A DNA stretch of 64,000 nt. It comes from Symsagittifera roscoffensis. Lineage: Eukaryota; Xenacoelomorpha; Acoela; Convolutidae. Where the stretch lies: contig NC_087070.1 in NCBI RefSeq assembly GCF_963678635.1, forward strand, positions 2,671,157 through 2,735,156, in the 5' to 3' direction. Position 1 is the stretch's first letter. Each line of letters starts with the position of its first letter. The translations under genes and the position numbers were made by a program. Positions 21,053-32,295 of the stretch are shown here, piece after piece. The notes under the pieces were generated by a model. The model saw nothing but the letters and a program-made list of their open reading frames with translations, did no database searches and had not been told where the DNA came from.

Positions 21053-21460
21053 ATAGGTTTGAAGTAATTTGCTTAACGCTGCCTACTCGACTTCTTCATT
21101 TTCAAAAATGATATTGGTGACTCAGCTAAAGTTAAACACAGTGATGTTTTTAACGTTAATATAAGGCTAACTCTACCCAGTTACCTAGTATAACAATATC
21201 GCAAAAATTTTCGCAAGATATAACCAATACATAAAAACACAATTGATAATCAGATAAGAATATCCTATAGGTGACAGCGACCTTTCGTTCAGTATTAATT
21301 TTACCGCCACATTCGTATCAAATCACTGCTTTGTTAAAGTCAAGCAATCTTTTTTTTATGAAAGACCAGTGATGATTCAGGAATAGATAAATCAAATTAG
21401 TCTTAGAGAAAAAGACTTCCCTCGATTGGAACTCTCCAAACGAACGAAGTCCAGGACACT

Positions 21461-21751
21461 ATTTTCTCAAGTGAGTGTGTCTTGCCTAGTAGTACACTCA
21501 TTGAGGTCTTCTTCTAGGTTTCCTGCGATTGCCCGAGCTGTCCTACCAAGTAGCTCAAGGCAACCTCTAATCGGAAATTTCTAAAGTCTATGAAAAAGCT
21601 CTTCCACACTCGGAACGCTTCAAGTGCACGAGAGCGGGGAACAGCTTTTCTTCTCAAGTGAGTGTGCCTTGCCTAATAAACTCATCAAGGTCTTCTTCCA
21701 TGTGTTCCCGGATTGTCCGAGCTTTCCTATTAAGTAGCTCAAGGCAACCAC
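21461..21751. repeat. Direct repeat pair, about 105 bp each, 190 bp apart
   Basis: TTCTCAAGTGAGTGTG(T/C)CTTGCCTA begins near 21461 and near 21651. Each copy continues through GAGGTCTTCTTC/AAGGTCTTCTTC to AAGTAGCTCAAGGCAACC. The copies differ by scattered substitutions. It lies just upstream of the minus-strand gag and may be leader or LTR sequence. Confidence 0.75.
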
Positions 21752-21954
21752 ACTATCAAAATAACAATCTAAAATAATAATTTGTTCGGGTACTTCTGGT
21801 GAACACGATCTTGAATTCAATGTTGATCACGAATTTCCGGGTCAAATGGGCTCCTATAATCCTAATCTGCATGCCCGCTGGTAATTGATTTTTTATTCCG
21901 ACTCTAAATGGATATTTTAGTTGCTCAAATTGCCCCGTAAGGTACCCCTAAATT

Positions 21955-22370
21955 TTCAATAAGGAGGGTTGTTAAGGGGCTTAAGTCACTCCGGACGATT
22001 TCTTCGCAGGGTTGTTAACACACTTAGCTTACTCCGGACGGTTGTTTCGGAGGGTACCTTAGACACCCAAGTGACTTCGGATGGTCCCCTTAAACTCAAT
22101 AAGGAGGGTCAATAAGAGGCTTAATGAGCTCCGGAGGGTTCCTTCAAAATTCCAAATTTTTCAAATCTCACTTAGGAGGGCCTCCACCTAGTCTCAGAAA
22201 GTGTCAAAACAAGCTAAATTATCTCTGATGGGGGTTGCTTTAACTCTGATGGGGGTTGCTTCTCTCTGATGGGGGTTGGTTTCGTGGAAAGTTTCCTTTA
22301 AGGAGGGTTGCTAAGGGGCTTAGCTGACTCCGAAGGGCTGCTTCGGAGGGTTACCCAAAATCAAGAAAAC
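21955..22370. repeat. GGAGGG-rich repeat field with triple CTCTGATGGGGGTTG
   Basis: AAGGAGGGTTG(T/C)TAAGGGGCTTA occurs near 21961 and 22300, and CTCCGGA-type words recur between. Three copies of CTCTGATGGGGGTTG lie within 22224-22280 at roughly 22-24-bp spacing. G-runs of five are clustered, so a G-quadruplex is possible. No coding potential. Confidence 0.65.
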
Positions 22371-23483
22371 GGATTATTTTACCGCTCTGAAGCCTCCGAT
22401 TGCGGTCTAACTGACTTAACAGTAAGTTGGCTGACTCGGTCAACCTTCCCAGTAGGATAAAAAGGTGATATTATAAAGTTTTCTGCCGAAATTCCCTAAA
22501 ATTTGGACCCTCCGAACCAACAAATTCTTAAAAAAATTGCTTTCCTGAGATTATCAACCCACAAACGGTTGCAATCCAAGAAAAAGGTAAAAAACGTTGA
22601 CATATGGTACCAAAATTATTCCGATCGGTTAGCTAGTCTTTGAGAAATCACTAAAAACGCGTTCGTCAAATTGGCCTTTTTTCACCACCTCTATAGGTTC
22701 TGAAAGACTTTTTCCTCAATTCCGACTTAAAGTGCGTAAAAAAAATTGAAACGAGCGTAGTAGCCCCGTACGGCACTGAAATGATGCAAAAAAGCGGACC
22801 AAAAATGTTTTCAAAACAAAATGTTGGCCAAAAACTATCAAACTTGGACCCTCCGATTCCTTCCTTTTCCAATCTTTAAGTCGTTAGCTCTATCCATGGA
22901 GCTATTCAGAGGGTTAATCAAAAATCTCTCTGGCAATCGAGCATTTTATGCTAGCACGGTCCTAATGCAAAAAGTTTTATTGCTCTAACCCTTAAAACTC
23001 AAAACTCGTTCCTCAAAACAGAATGACAAAATCCGGAAAATTATCAAAATTTTGATCGAAAAATTTTGTTTTCTCCAACTTCTGCAAAGTCCTTTTTCAC
23101 ACGGTTTCTTTTGTTAGGGGGAATGATAGGAGGCTTCAGTTTTTCTATCGTTTTCTTCCCACTTTCTCTCGCTAATTCGGTTGTTTGTTCTATTTTTTGT
23201 CACTTTTTGGCTCAAATTGGCCGTTTTTGCATTTCTCAGAAACGTGACGTCACAATTCGAATTTTCGAAAATAAAAAATTTCCGAAATTTCTGAACCTCC
23301 GTTGCAAAAATTTTCAATCACAGGCCTCTAATTCTATTTTTGTGTTGTGCCGGTAGGTTAGGCTGTGCCAATCTGGCAGAATGGCACATATCTAAGAAGA
23401 ATTTGTAGCATTACACAACAATATGGAATTTACACCAAAATCAGCTCACCAATTACATTTCATGGTAGATATCTAATTCAAAA
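22371..23483. other. No supported gene
   Basis: Frames at 22666-22872 (-) and 23066-23356 (+) lack recognisable domains. The plus frame has a hydrophobic first half, but it overlaps an opposite-strand frame of equal length. From about 23380 the sequence becomes A-rich, which marks the start of the next retroelement. Confidence 0.4.
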
Positions 23484-24352
23484 AGCTGAAGTAGATTTTG
23501 AATTTGCATAAGTATTCACGGAAAACATAAAGAATATACAACATCAAAACTCACAAAGAAGAAATTCAAAATTCACCAATGATGTATTTTCAATTATTTA
23601 AAGCTATCTATCTATATTAGAAAAAACAGAATCTCAAGGAGATTCACCAGTCCAAATATCTCGACATACAATTGTTAGACATGAAATTGCAACATTTTCC
23701 GAATTCTTAAACACAATCCGTGAAAATCTAACAAGTAATGATATCACGCCACATGTTAAACAAGATTTACAAAAACTTTTAGCATGGTTTATAAGTGATT
23801 TTTTACACATAATTTTGACGTCATTTCACAAGCAAGGAAATATTGTAGACCACAAGATAGAAATGATGAAACTTTCTTCGCAGAACAACCAGATAAGGTT
23901 TGGGACCCAGAATGGTCTCATGTATTATTTGTGAATATACCAACTGATATATCAAGTCAAGCAATTAGCACAATTTCTGTTCAAAACGATTAAGTTAAAA
24001 TATATCCACTCACAGTTGACGCAACACTTTTAAACTAAAATTCATTCTTTCCCGATAGAGCAGGAAACAATAGTTTAAATTCAACCTTTATACAACAAGA
24101 AAACTAGAACTAGAACTCTTACACAGCAAGATATCCAAACCCCGTCACATTTTGTAAATGAAGAAATAGTTGAAACAATAACAACTACAGCACAACAAAG
24201 TATCTCAACTGTTCATCCAAATTTTACAACTCCAAGACCAAAAAATCCAACATTACCACAGGTAACCTTACAGTCTACAGAAAAACCCTCGGTTGTTCCA
24301 AAATAAACCCAAATGGATTATCAAACATTAGACCAATGACAAAACCAACACA
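23484..24352 (+). repeat. 869-bp tandem duplication, copy 1 (Ty3/gypsy gag 5' region)
   Basis: Identical to 24353-25221 except for very few bases (for example CTCAACTG near 24211 against CTCACCTG near 25076). The minus strand has nothing. The plus strand reads a broken gag N-terminal region with many TAA/TAG stops (EVDFEFA, then TIVRHEIATFSEFLNTIREN, then LLAWFISDF). The stops are shared by both copies, so decay preceded duplication. Confidence 0.9.
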
Positions 24353-25221
24353 AGCTGAAGTAGATTTTGAATTTGCATAAGTATTCACGGAAAACATAAA
24401 GAATATACAACATCAAAACTCACAAAGAAGAAATTCAAAATTCACCAATGATGTATTTTCAATTATTTAAAGCTATCTATCTATATTAGAAAAAACAGAA
24501 TCTCAAGGAGATTCACCAGTCCAAATATCTCGACATACAATTGTTAGACATGAAATTGCAACATTTTCCGAATTCTTAAACACAATCCGTGAAAATCTAA
24601 CAAGTAATGATATCACGCCACATGTTAAACAAGATTTACAAAAACTTTTAGCATGGTTTATAAGTGATTTTTTACACATAATTTTGACGTCATTTCACAA
24701 GCAAGGAAATATTGTAGACCACAAGATAGAAATGATGAAACTTTCTTCGCAGAACAACCAGATAAGGTTTGGGACCCAGAATGGTCTCATGTATTATTTG
24801 TGAATATACCAACTGATATATCAAGTCAAGCAATTAGCACAATTTCTGTTCAAAACGATTAAGTTAAAATATATCCACTCACAGTTGACGCAACACTTTT
24901 AAACTAAAATTCATTCTTTCCCGATAGAGCAGGAAACAATAGTTTAAATTCAACCTTTATACAACAAGAAAACTAGAACTAGAACTCTTACACAGCAAGA
25001 TATCCAAACCCCGTCACATTTTGTAAATGAAGAAATAGTTGAAACAATAACAACTACAGCACAACAAAGTATCTCACCTGTTCATCCAAATTTTACAACT
25101 CCAAGACCAAAAAATCCAACATTACCACAGGTAACCTTACAGTCTACAGAAAAACCCTCGGTTGTTCCAAAATAAACCCAAATGGATTATCAAACATTAG
25201 ACCAATGACAAAACCAACACA
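24353..25221 (+). repeat. 869-bp tandem duplication, copy 2
   Basis: Second copy of the unit above. It runs directly into unique gag sequence, ACAAAACCAACACAAAAACAAAG, at 25205-25228. Near-identity implies a recent event or an assembly duplication. Confidence 0.9.
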
Positions 25222-26067
25222 AAAACAAAGAACATTCCGAAAAATTTATTTTGCAGAACATAATTACAACTACATAAATAGACAAGAAACAACTAAATCC
25301 TCTAGTACAAATACTCAAAACCACTTATTTTCACAAGGTCAAAATTTACAACAACCATCATCAAACTCATCAAACAGTAAATTTTAATGATTATTCACAA
25401 AGTTTGAAAGATTGAAGTAAAAATTATCCATATTTTCAACAAAGCAAAAATAATACACAGCGAAATTTTACTAGACATCAAACACCTTACTATACAGCTA
25501 AATATTTTCCATCAGATGATGAGAAATTTTATAATCATAATCACCAACGATTTTACCAAAACCAGAGACCTTGTTCTTACAACATAGATCAGCCAGATAT
25601 TTTGGAACCATATACACAAGAAGAACAAATACGACAATCTAGAACAAATCCAACATCCCAGACTAATAATTTTCAATCACAAAATCCAAAAAAATCACAA
25701 TCTTACCAACCAACTCAAATGCATAATGAAAATCCACTACCATATTATTCACAACAATATGAAATAACTAAAAATCCACTTACGAAATTTTCACAAATGT
25801 CAAATGCCGCAGAATCATTACGAATGACTATGAATCCATACCTAATGGGTGGATCATCAATATCATCAAATAATGCCATTAATGGTATTCACAAGCACAT
25901 ATCCTGAATACTCTGTAATAGAATATCTAAACACAGTCACAGCAAATCTAATTTTGAACTTAGGATCTGAACCAGTAAATACGCCGCTACATCAAAACTG
26001 GATACATGGACGCATAGCATTAATCCAAACCACACTTGATGGTGCAGCCCAAAAATGGTTTTCAGTC
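25205..26067 (+). pseudogene. Broken gag of second Ty3/gypsy element (includes 458-bp repeat, copy 1)
   Basis: Open pieces 25205-25387, 25602-25907 and 25849-26100 are Asn/Gln/Ser-rich, as in the disordered part ahead of a Ty3/gypsy capsid. MVFTSTYPEYSVIEYL and ALIQTTLDGAAQKWFSV start the capsid domain. At about 26068 the text jumps back to YTQEEQIRQ, because 25610-26067 is repeated as 26068-26525. This is a different lineage from the minus-strand element. Confidence 0.7.
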
Positions 26068-26525
26068 ATATACACAAGAAGAACAAATACGACAACCTAG
26101 AACAAATCGAACATCCCAGCCTAATAATTTTCAATCACAAAATCCAATAAAAACACAATCTTACCAACCAACTCAAATGCATAATGAAAATCCACTACCA
26201 TATTATTCACAACAATATGAAATAACTAAAAGTCCACTTACGAAATTTTCACAAATGCCAAATGCCGCAGAATCATTACGAATGACTATGAATCCATACC
26301 TAATGGGTGGATCATCAATATCATCAAATAATGCCATTGATGGTATTCACAAGCACATATCCTGAATACTCTGTAGAAGAATATCTAAACGCAGTCACAG
26401 CAAATCTAATTTTGAACTTAGGGTCTGAACCAGTAAATACGCCGGTATATCAAAACTGGATACATAGACGCATAGCATTAATCCAAACCACTCTTGATGG
26501 CGCAGCCCAAAAATGGTTTTCAGTT
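26068..26525 (+). repeat. 458-bp tandem duplication, copy 2
   Basis: Matches 25610-26067 with several substitutions (for example VIEYLNT against VEEYLNA at the protein level). The copies are more diverged than the 869-bp pair, so the two duplications are separate events of different age. Confidence 0.85.
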
Positions 26526-26858
26526 TTACCTATAGATATAAAACCAGATTGGAAAAGGTTCACACAAGAATTTTCAAAAATGTTTGACCCTGAAAGAAAC
26601 AAACAACATCGAAGAGTTTTATGCAAGGATATTCGTAGACTACCAAATGAAACGATTAAACAGATTGCAGTAAGAATTGAAACATTAGTCCGAAAAGCAT
26701 TTTCACTCAACACTCATGATTATAAAAAAAACAAAGATTACAGAAATTTTAATGATGACTCTAACAACTCATTTACGAAAAATAGCAATCAAAAAGAGAG
26801 CATCACACCCTTCCTCAACTCGAGAACCAGACTTAGACTTAAGAAAACTAGGTGTTAA
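26307..26858 (+). CDS. Gag capsid domain, second Ty3/gypsy element
   Basis: A 183-codon open frame. Residues about 10-130 hold the Gag core: STYPEYSVEEYLNAVTANL, TTLDGAAQKWFSVLP, DWKRFTQEFSKMFDPERNK and LPNETIKQIAVRIETLVRKA. This is the Retrotrans_gag order (A-x-x-W then F and R/Q-rich helices). It then frameshifts; 26716-26901 continues with LMMTLTTHLRKIAIKKRA. It would form the particle shell. Confidence 0.75.
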   Translation: MDHQYHQIMPLMVFTSTYPEYSVEEYLNAVTANLILNLGSEPVNTPVYQNWIHRRIALIQTTLDGAAQKWFSVLPIDIKPDWKRFTQEFSKMFDPERNKQHRRVLCKDIRRLPNETIKQIAVRIETLVRKAFSLNTHDYKKNKDYRNFNDDSNNSFTKNSNQKESITPFLNSRTRLRLKKTRC

Positions 26859-28015
26859 ATTAGAAAAAGCAGTAATTAATATGAAACTAGAAAAAACTTA
26901 AAATCTAAAGCTACAATACTTCAATAATATTCAAACCACCGCTACACAAATATATAATAAGACTCAGATACTGATTTGTCCGAAAAAAAAACTGAAATTT
27001 TAAATATTAATGAGAAAAATCTATATTTAAAAGGTAGACCATCATTTAAAAAATGCTGTAACTATTGCCGAAGAACGGACACAGCATTGCTGAATGTTGA
27101 CAAAAAGAGCAAGACAAAAAAAATCAACCATAAAAGTATAGAGAACCAAGCAAATTATTTCATCAGTACATGAAGAAAGATCAACTTTTACTTAACAAAA
27201 ACATCCACAGCAATAATAGTTCTAGAAAACCACTCCCAAATATTACAAATTATTCAAGAACTCAATCACCTTATAACTCAAACTACAGAGGACGACCACC
27301 AGATCAAAAAAGCTCACGTAATTTCTCACAAAACAGGTATAGTTGATCAAATAGTCGAAAAAATCAGTATAGAAACAATTATTCAAGATCAATTTCAATC
27401 CGACCAGAATTTTCGTTTGAAACCAGTTCCCATTCATAATCTAGTAATAGACACTATTCGTATGATTGATCAAGAAACTCCTCATATAATAGAAATAGAA
27501 CTTTTTCCAACAATAGGAATCAAAATTATTCAAATGATCGAAACCAAAGATATCAAAACAATAGATCACATGAATATTCCAACAGCAGATCAAATTATCA
27601 AAGATCAAATTATAACAACTATCAAAAGAGATCACGCGATAACTCACAAAGTAGAAATTTAAACTTTAACAAAAAACAAAGAAACTACTCTCAATCACCA
27701 CATAGGAATAACACACGTTATTCAGATTCCCAAAACAAAAATAGAAGCAACACGCCAAAATATCAAAGACAAATAAATCAAGTACAAACAACTGAAGAAG
27801 TCATTTCAGACCCCCCCCCCGGTATCGATAACACAGAAAGTACAGAAATACAAGTGAAACACATCAATTGCGAATCCACAGACAGTAAAAGCGACACAGA
27901 AAACGCAATTTCAATTAACATGATAGATGTTGAAAATGAATACGAACCTCTCATATACGAACAACCATTTCATTCCCATATCTATGAAAACCAGACAGAA
28001 CTTCTTCTAAACTAT
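26859..28015 (+). pseudogene. Nucleocapsid and RS-like tail, second Ty3/gypsy element
   Basis: A zinc knuckle at 27057-27097 is split by one base. CNYCRR is in one frame and NGHSIAEC in the next, which together fit CX2CX4HX4C. From 27180 to 27780 the sequence encodes Asn/Arg/Ser/Tyr-rich repeats (YSRNQSP, SRNFSQNRYS) in shifting frames, suited to RNA binding. A run of ten C at 27821-27830 is a likely slippage site. DVENEYEPLIYEQPF marks the start of the segment before protease. No protease or RT follows. Confidence 0.65.
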
Positions 28016-28635
28016 TAAAACAGACCGATAAACAGCAACAAAAAATTGAACAAATAGTAGATGAGATAACAGAAGAAAAACTTGTAGAAAATTCAAGTAC
28101 AAATCACATCTATCAAAACGTACTAAAAGAACCGCCTAAAGAAAAAATTTGGACAATTCTATTCCTCTTAGAAAATCCAAGAAAGAACGAATAAAACACC
28201 AAACAAACGAAAGACAAACCCAAATCAAACGATTTGATTTTTGAGAAAAGGACACAATCAAAACAAGCAGAAAGAAAAAACCAGTAAAAAAAACAGACAT
28301 AAAAAGTTAACACAAAACAGGACTCCACAAAGAACCAGAACGAAGTTATACCCTACTCCTAGCCTAACCCACCAGAAAGGACGTCCTGAGCATGCTCTAT
28401 AGCCGGCCTAACCCACCGTGCTACATCCACGCTTTGTGACACTCTCCTAATTTTTGACGAGAGTTACTCAAGGGTGAGTAGCTCTTTAAAAATATCAGAT
28501 CTAAACAAAAACGCTTTTGCGATAAAAACTAATTTAAAATCATAACTAGAAACAAACTTAACAAAGATTTATATATGTAAATGATATAATGCAGTATATA
28601 GATTACACACAGTCCAAAGACAAGCATCAAGGAAC
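28016..28635. other. 3' debris of second Ty3/gypsy element
   Basis: Stops accumulate after 28016. Near 28360-28420 a direct repeat, (A/G)GCCTAACCCACC, occurs twice, followed by GC-richer sequence and then AT-rich DNA; this may be LTR material. No boundary signature was identified. Confidence 0.35.
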
Positions 28636-28971
28636 TTGACGACGCAATCACACTCAAACTACAGAATGGCTAAACACAACCGATATGCTGCCTACAATCA
28701 CAACTCAAAGGGTTTAAAGTGCGACTTGGCATCGCAGCAAAGGAACACCATTGAGCCAGACCAATGGCCACCTCGTTGTTCAAGTATACGGACAGATCCA
28801 AAAAACGAGGCACCACCTCCAAACTCAAACTTCACGCCATTCCCAAACGAGATTGAAACACTGTTCTCTACAAAACAAGAACTAATGAGCATACTATACC
28901 GATCAGAAACGACAATCCGATCTCCAGAAACAACAGTGACAGTTGGTCACAGTCGTCGAAGAACAAGTTAA
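28636..28971 (+). CDS. Unrecognised 111-codon ORF
   Basis: Starts with alternatives around MAKHNRYAAYNHN (28666). It is rich in Asn, Pro, Ser and Thr, with a WPPRC motif and an SRRRTS end. After the stop, more coding-like text (IQTIIIHPQFQKN) appears in a shifted frame near 29050. It is probably part of a retroelement polyprotein, but no family was recognised. Confidence 0.3.
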   Translation: MTTQSHSNYRMAKHNRYAAYNHNSKGLKCDLASQQRNTIEPDQWPPRCSSIRTDPKNEAPPPNSNFTPFPNEIETLFSTKQELMSILYRSETTIRSPETTVTVGHSRRRTS

Positions 28972-29159
28972 TGTCAACGATTCCAGCTTCCTGGAACAGA
29001 CGGATGAGACATCCTTTTTCCAGAACGGAAAATAAATGATGCTCGCGACATACAAACGATCATCATCCATCCTCAATTTCAGAAAAATGTCAAAGATAAA
29101 AAAAACTCTGTAAAACCCGGATGGGTGGAACCAGATCTAAACTAGATTTTTTTTGGTCA

Positions 29160-29310
29160 TGATTCTTATATTTTATACCTATAAAATATTGAATACTAAC
29201 CAATCATACTCCATCAAACTAACAACCCACTTATTTGTAAGTGCTGAAATTACTTGCCAGAGCCAGAGAGATTTGAATTTAACTTAGAACTTAGTTGCCT
29301 TCTCCAAGGG
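29160..29310. repeat. LTR-like fragment, copy 1
   Basis: Resembles 30170-30330: CCTATAAAATAT (TATA-box-like), CTAACCAATC(A/G)TA(C/T)TCCATCA, TGTAAGTGCTGAAA(T/C)TACTT, then AATTTGAAT..AACTTAGA and TTCTCC. A TATA box followed by a shared transcribed-like stretch fits a solo or truncated LTR. TG...CA ends were not found. Confidence 0.5.
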
Positions 29311-30169
29311 ACCAACTCGTAGCAAACCAGTATACTCTAGATCTATTGAGACCAGGAGATATAAGAGTAAGATTAAGATCGGTATTAGACTAAGAACTTG
29401 CACGAATCTATCCGGCCGAAAATAAGATAGCGTGACGAGCAGACAGTGTACCCTATCTGAAATTACTCTATGAGTATAAACATCTAGGTCATAACTCAAT
29501 AATGAGCATAATGCACATAGATATCTTTCGGAATTAATAAAACCACATGGCGGTCGAATTTGAGTCAAGCACATGGGTGCGTCACAAAGAAAATCTGGTA
29601 TGTAATAGTTAAACTTCAAAGTTCAACAAAGAGTTGAAGCAAAAACCTAGTTTTTCCATATTAATTATGCAAACTTCCATGATTTTTTGTAAATTAAGCA
29701 ACTTAGGGTTTCTAAAATACGATATCAATATGTTTCAACAGCACAATTAATTATTTGATTGTTTCCTATTTATTTTTCTCTCATTCACTTTTAGTGTAAA
29801 AAAAATTGCCCAATCACGTGCCCTTTGCTACACTATGATCCACTGTATTTTGAGATGCTTGCTAGAAACCGATGCTTCTTTAAAGCCTGAATCGGAATAT
29901 TCAAACTTTAAAATTTTGCATCACAATTTATTTATGTCGTTCATGGCTTCCTCAATTAATAAAATCTATGAGGAAACTTTATTCAAAAAATTATGAACTT
30001 ACAAAATACTATTTCTGTTGGTTAGAATTTTTCCTTTCTCCATTTCGGCCACATTGCAGTGCTACCGAAGAAAATCTTTCATTCTGGAATGAATTATTTC
30101 CTGCACTTCAAAGAACATCGAACTTTTGTTGGCAGTAATAAAAAATATGTTTTTTCACCTTACTCATTA
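29311..30169. other. No supported gene
   Basis: AT-rich spacer between the two LTR-like fragments. A minus-strand frame at 29284-29619 (111 codons) is hydrophobic and overlaps the repeat, but it has no homologue in copy 2. I see nothing else. Confidence 0.4.
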
Positions 30170-30330
30170 CTATTGATAAAACTATCCCTATAAAATATAA
30201 CTAACTAACCAATCGTATTCCATCACTATCGTTGACCTTTATCTGTAAGTGCTGAAACTACTTAGAGTTTCAGCACCAGAACAATTTGAATAAGACTTAG
30301 ACTACAGTTGTTCTCCTTCTGGTTATTGTG
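30170..30330. repeat. LTR-like fragment, copy 2
   Basis: Second copy of the 29160-29310 block. It contains CCTATAAAATATAA and an internal short inverted duplication, AGTGCTGAAACTACT TAGAGTTTCAGCACC. It ends directly against the pol array, which starts near 30330. Confidence 0.5.
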
Positions 30331-31540
30331 TCACAGGACATAGACATAGTCGACAACCACTACAAGGAATGGATCGAGGACCGTTGAAAACCTGAAGTAG
30401 AATTCGACGACGAGCAACAGAAATCGTACGAACAAGGTTTGACGAATCTTCGCGAGTTAGAATGGTTGAACGAAATGACGTCGGACCCGAAAAAGACCAG
30501 TGTCACGATTCAAGTGGTAGACCGTGAGAGCAGTAAATGGTGCGTGAGAAGTGGGTGAGAAGTGGGTGACAGTGTGTGTGCCATGTCAACAGGTCAAAGA
30601 CCCAAGGAAACTAATATTTCCATTACAGTCGATCGAGTCACCTGAACTCAACGAGGTGGTGCAGATTGATCACCAGAAGATATGTATCACAGACAGTGGT
30701 TACAATCAGGTCTTGGTCATGATAGATCGATTCACAAAATATGCAGAGGCCTTGCCCTGCATAAATGCCTCAGCAGAAGAGACATGCAATCACCTGATCA
30801 ATACGTGGATAGCGAGACACGGTTGTCCGATGAACATTCAATCGGACAACGGAACAGCTTTTGTAGGAGAACTTACTAAAGAGCTCATGAGACGCTCTCA
30901 GGTGGCTCAAGCTCATTCCACGACATACCATATCCAGACGAATGGCTTAGTAGAGAGGCAAAATCGGACGCTGGTGTCGATGCTGAGGGTATATGGCTCC
31001 CGGTACATGACTGATTGGAACAGGTACCTCCCACAGGTGATGGGAGCCTATTATAACCCGCAACATTCCACCGCTGGAGTTTGTCCACACATGATGTTGA
31101 CTGGACACGAGAAGTCTCTGCCCTTAACTTTCTTTTACCCAAACTATGAGGGAACTAAAACTTCAACACAGGTCTACGTAAGGGATGTGATTAGATGTCA
31201 ACAAGAACTGAACGACTTTTTCAGACGGAACACTCAGCAGGCACAGGCCAGGCAGAGGAAAAGGTTGAGCTAAAAAGAGGCAGAGTAAAAAGCAGCTTTT
31301 GCAAAAGCTTACTCGGTAAGAGACTACGAATGGGTGTTCCAAAACTGTATACCTCCGAAAGGACCAAAAAAGCTTCTAAAGAAGTGGAGTGGACCCTTCA
31401 TGATAACGGAAGTACACCAGAAGGGACGTTTCTTTAGACTGAGTACTGGCCGAGCCGCTCACTTTGAAAATATCAAGCCACACAACCCATCTACGGAGGA
31501 TTGGTGTATACCTGCGGACATGGAATAAGGAGATTATGTG
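30331..31540 (+). pseudogene. Integrase module 1 (best preserved catalytic core)
   Basis: 30331-30550 is a broken tail module (LRELEWLNEMT). It is fused to the integrase at CVPCQQVKDPRK, so the HxxxH half of the zinc site is missing. The open frame 30551-31273 (240 codons) keeps the D,D35E triad: QIDHQKI (D40), IQSDNGTAF (D99) and LVERQNRT (E135). Unlike the other six modules it lacks both the 17-bp deletion after DRYLPQ and the nonsense change in GHEKSL. The C-terminal GPFMITEVHQKGRFFRLSTGR block follows at about 31390-31450. It is a Ty3/gypsy integrase of the same lineage as the minus-strand element. Confidence 0.85.
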
Positions 31541-31956
31541 ATGATGGACCCAGCCTGCGAGATCGAGAAGAAGTTCACCAGGAGAAGAATGATTGGAATG
31601 AATCCCTAGAAGAAGGATCATCTCTACCACTGGATCTGGATCCCAATGAGGTGATCGAAGCGAATGAAGACACCTTACCTACGCAGAAGAGGACTGGCAA
31701 GACCCCGAACAAATAGAGATCCCCAAGAATTTGGAATCAGACCTGCCGTTTGCGATACAGACACGACAGAGTGACAACACAAGACTCATAAAGGAATACA
31801 ACCCTTACGGAGATGATTTCGTAGTGGACACGATAGATCTGAAGAAGATAGTGGAAGAATAAGTGGGTCTAGAAGAAATAACTGTGTCACTGGACATAGA
31901 CATAGTATTTCATAGTAGAATTCGACGACGAACAACAGCAATCGTACGAACAAGTT
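31541..31956 (+). pseudogene. Acidic integrase tail, array unit 0
   Basis: LPLDLDPNEVIEANEDTLPTQKRTG is readable in 31501-31716, followed by stops. YNPYGDDFVVDTIDLKKIVEE-like text (31796-31860) matches the minus-strand tail YNPYGEDFVIDRMDLSNMM. A premature TAA lies in VEE*VGLEE. It is a lineage-specific polyprotein linker. Confidence 0.55.
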
Positions 31957-32277
31957 TTGAGGAATCTTCGCGTGTTAGAATGGTTGAACGAAAAGACGTC
32001 TGACCCAAAGGAGACCAGTGTCACGATTCAAGATGTAGACCGTGAGAGCAGGAAATTTTTTAAAACCGAAAGGGATGATCATTTCTGGGCTGCCCAGGAA
32101 GAGCAACTACTCATTCCCGCGTCTAACCTCAATTTATTTTCAGGTATGCGATCGACGGGGACGTCGATGAATTTTTTTGTAGGACTTACCCACACTGAAA
32201 AATTTTTAATAAAAAAGTTAAGAATAGCAAGAGAGACAGTTGAACTAGAAGCAGAAATAGGCCAGGATTCTAAGTAA
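31957..32277 (+). CDS. pol tail module (LRVLEWL type), unit 0
   Basis: A 106-codon frame with NLRVLEWLNEKTSD, TIQDVDRESRK, then an amphipathic end, LTHTEKFLIKKLRIARETVEL. Its stop, TAA at 32275-32277, precedes the macro-like half. In the terminal copy (47139) this stop is absent, and the frame runs on toward the macro-like module. Confidence 0.5.
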   Translation: MRNLRVLEWLNEKTSDPKETSVTIQDVDRESRKFFKTERDDHFWAAQEEQLLIPASNLNLFSGMRSTGTSMNFFVGLTHTEKFLIKKLRIARETVELEAEIGQDSK

Positions 32278-32295
32278 CCGGACATAGGGAGAGTA

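Noticed and set aside
29284-29619. 111-codon minus-strand hydrophobic frame
   Set aside because: It overlaps the LTR-like block, is not maintained in the second copy, and has no recognisable domain.
31376-31630. Minus-strand frames opposite the integrase tails (also 36437-36703, 38186-38467, 43126-43407)
   Set aside because: They are repeated because the array is repeated. They are antisense shadows of the pol frames, with no domain of their own.
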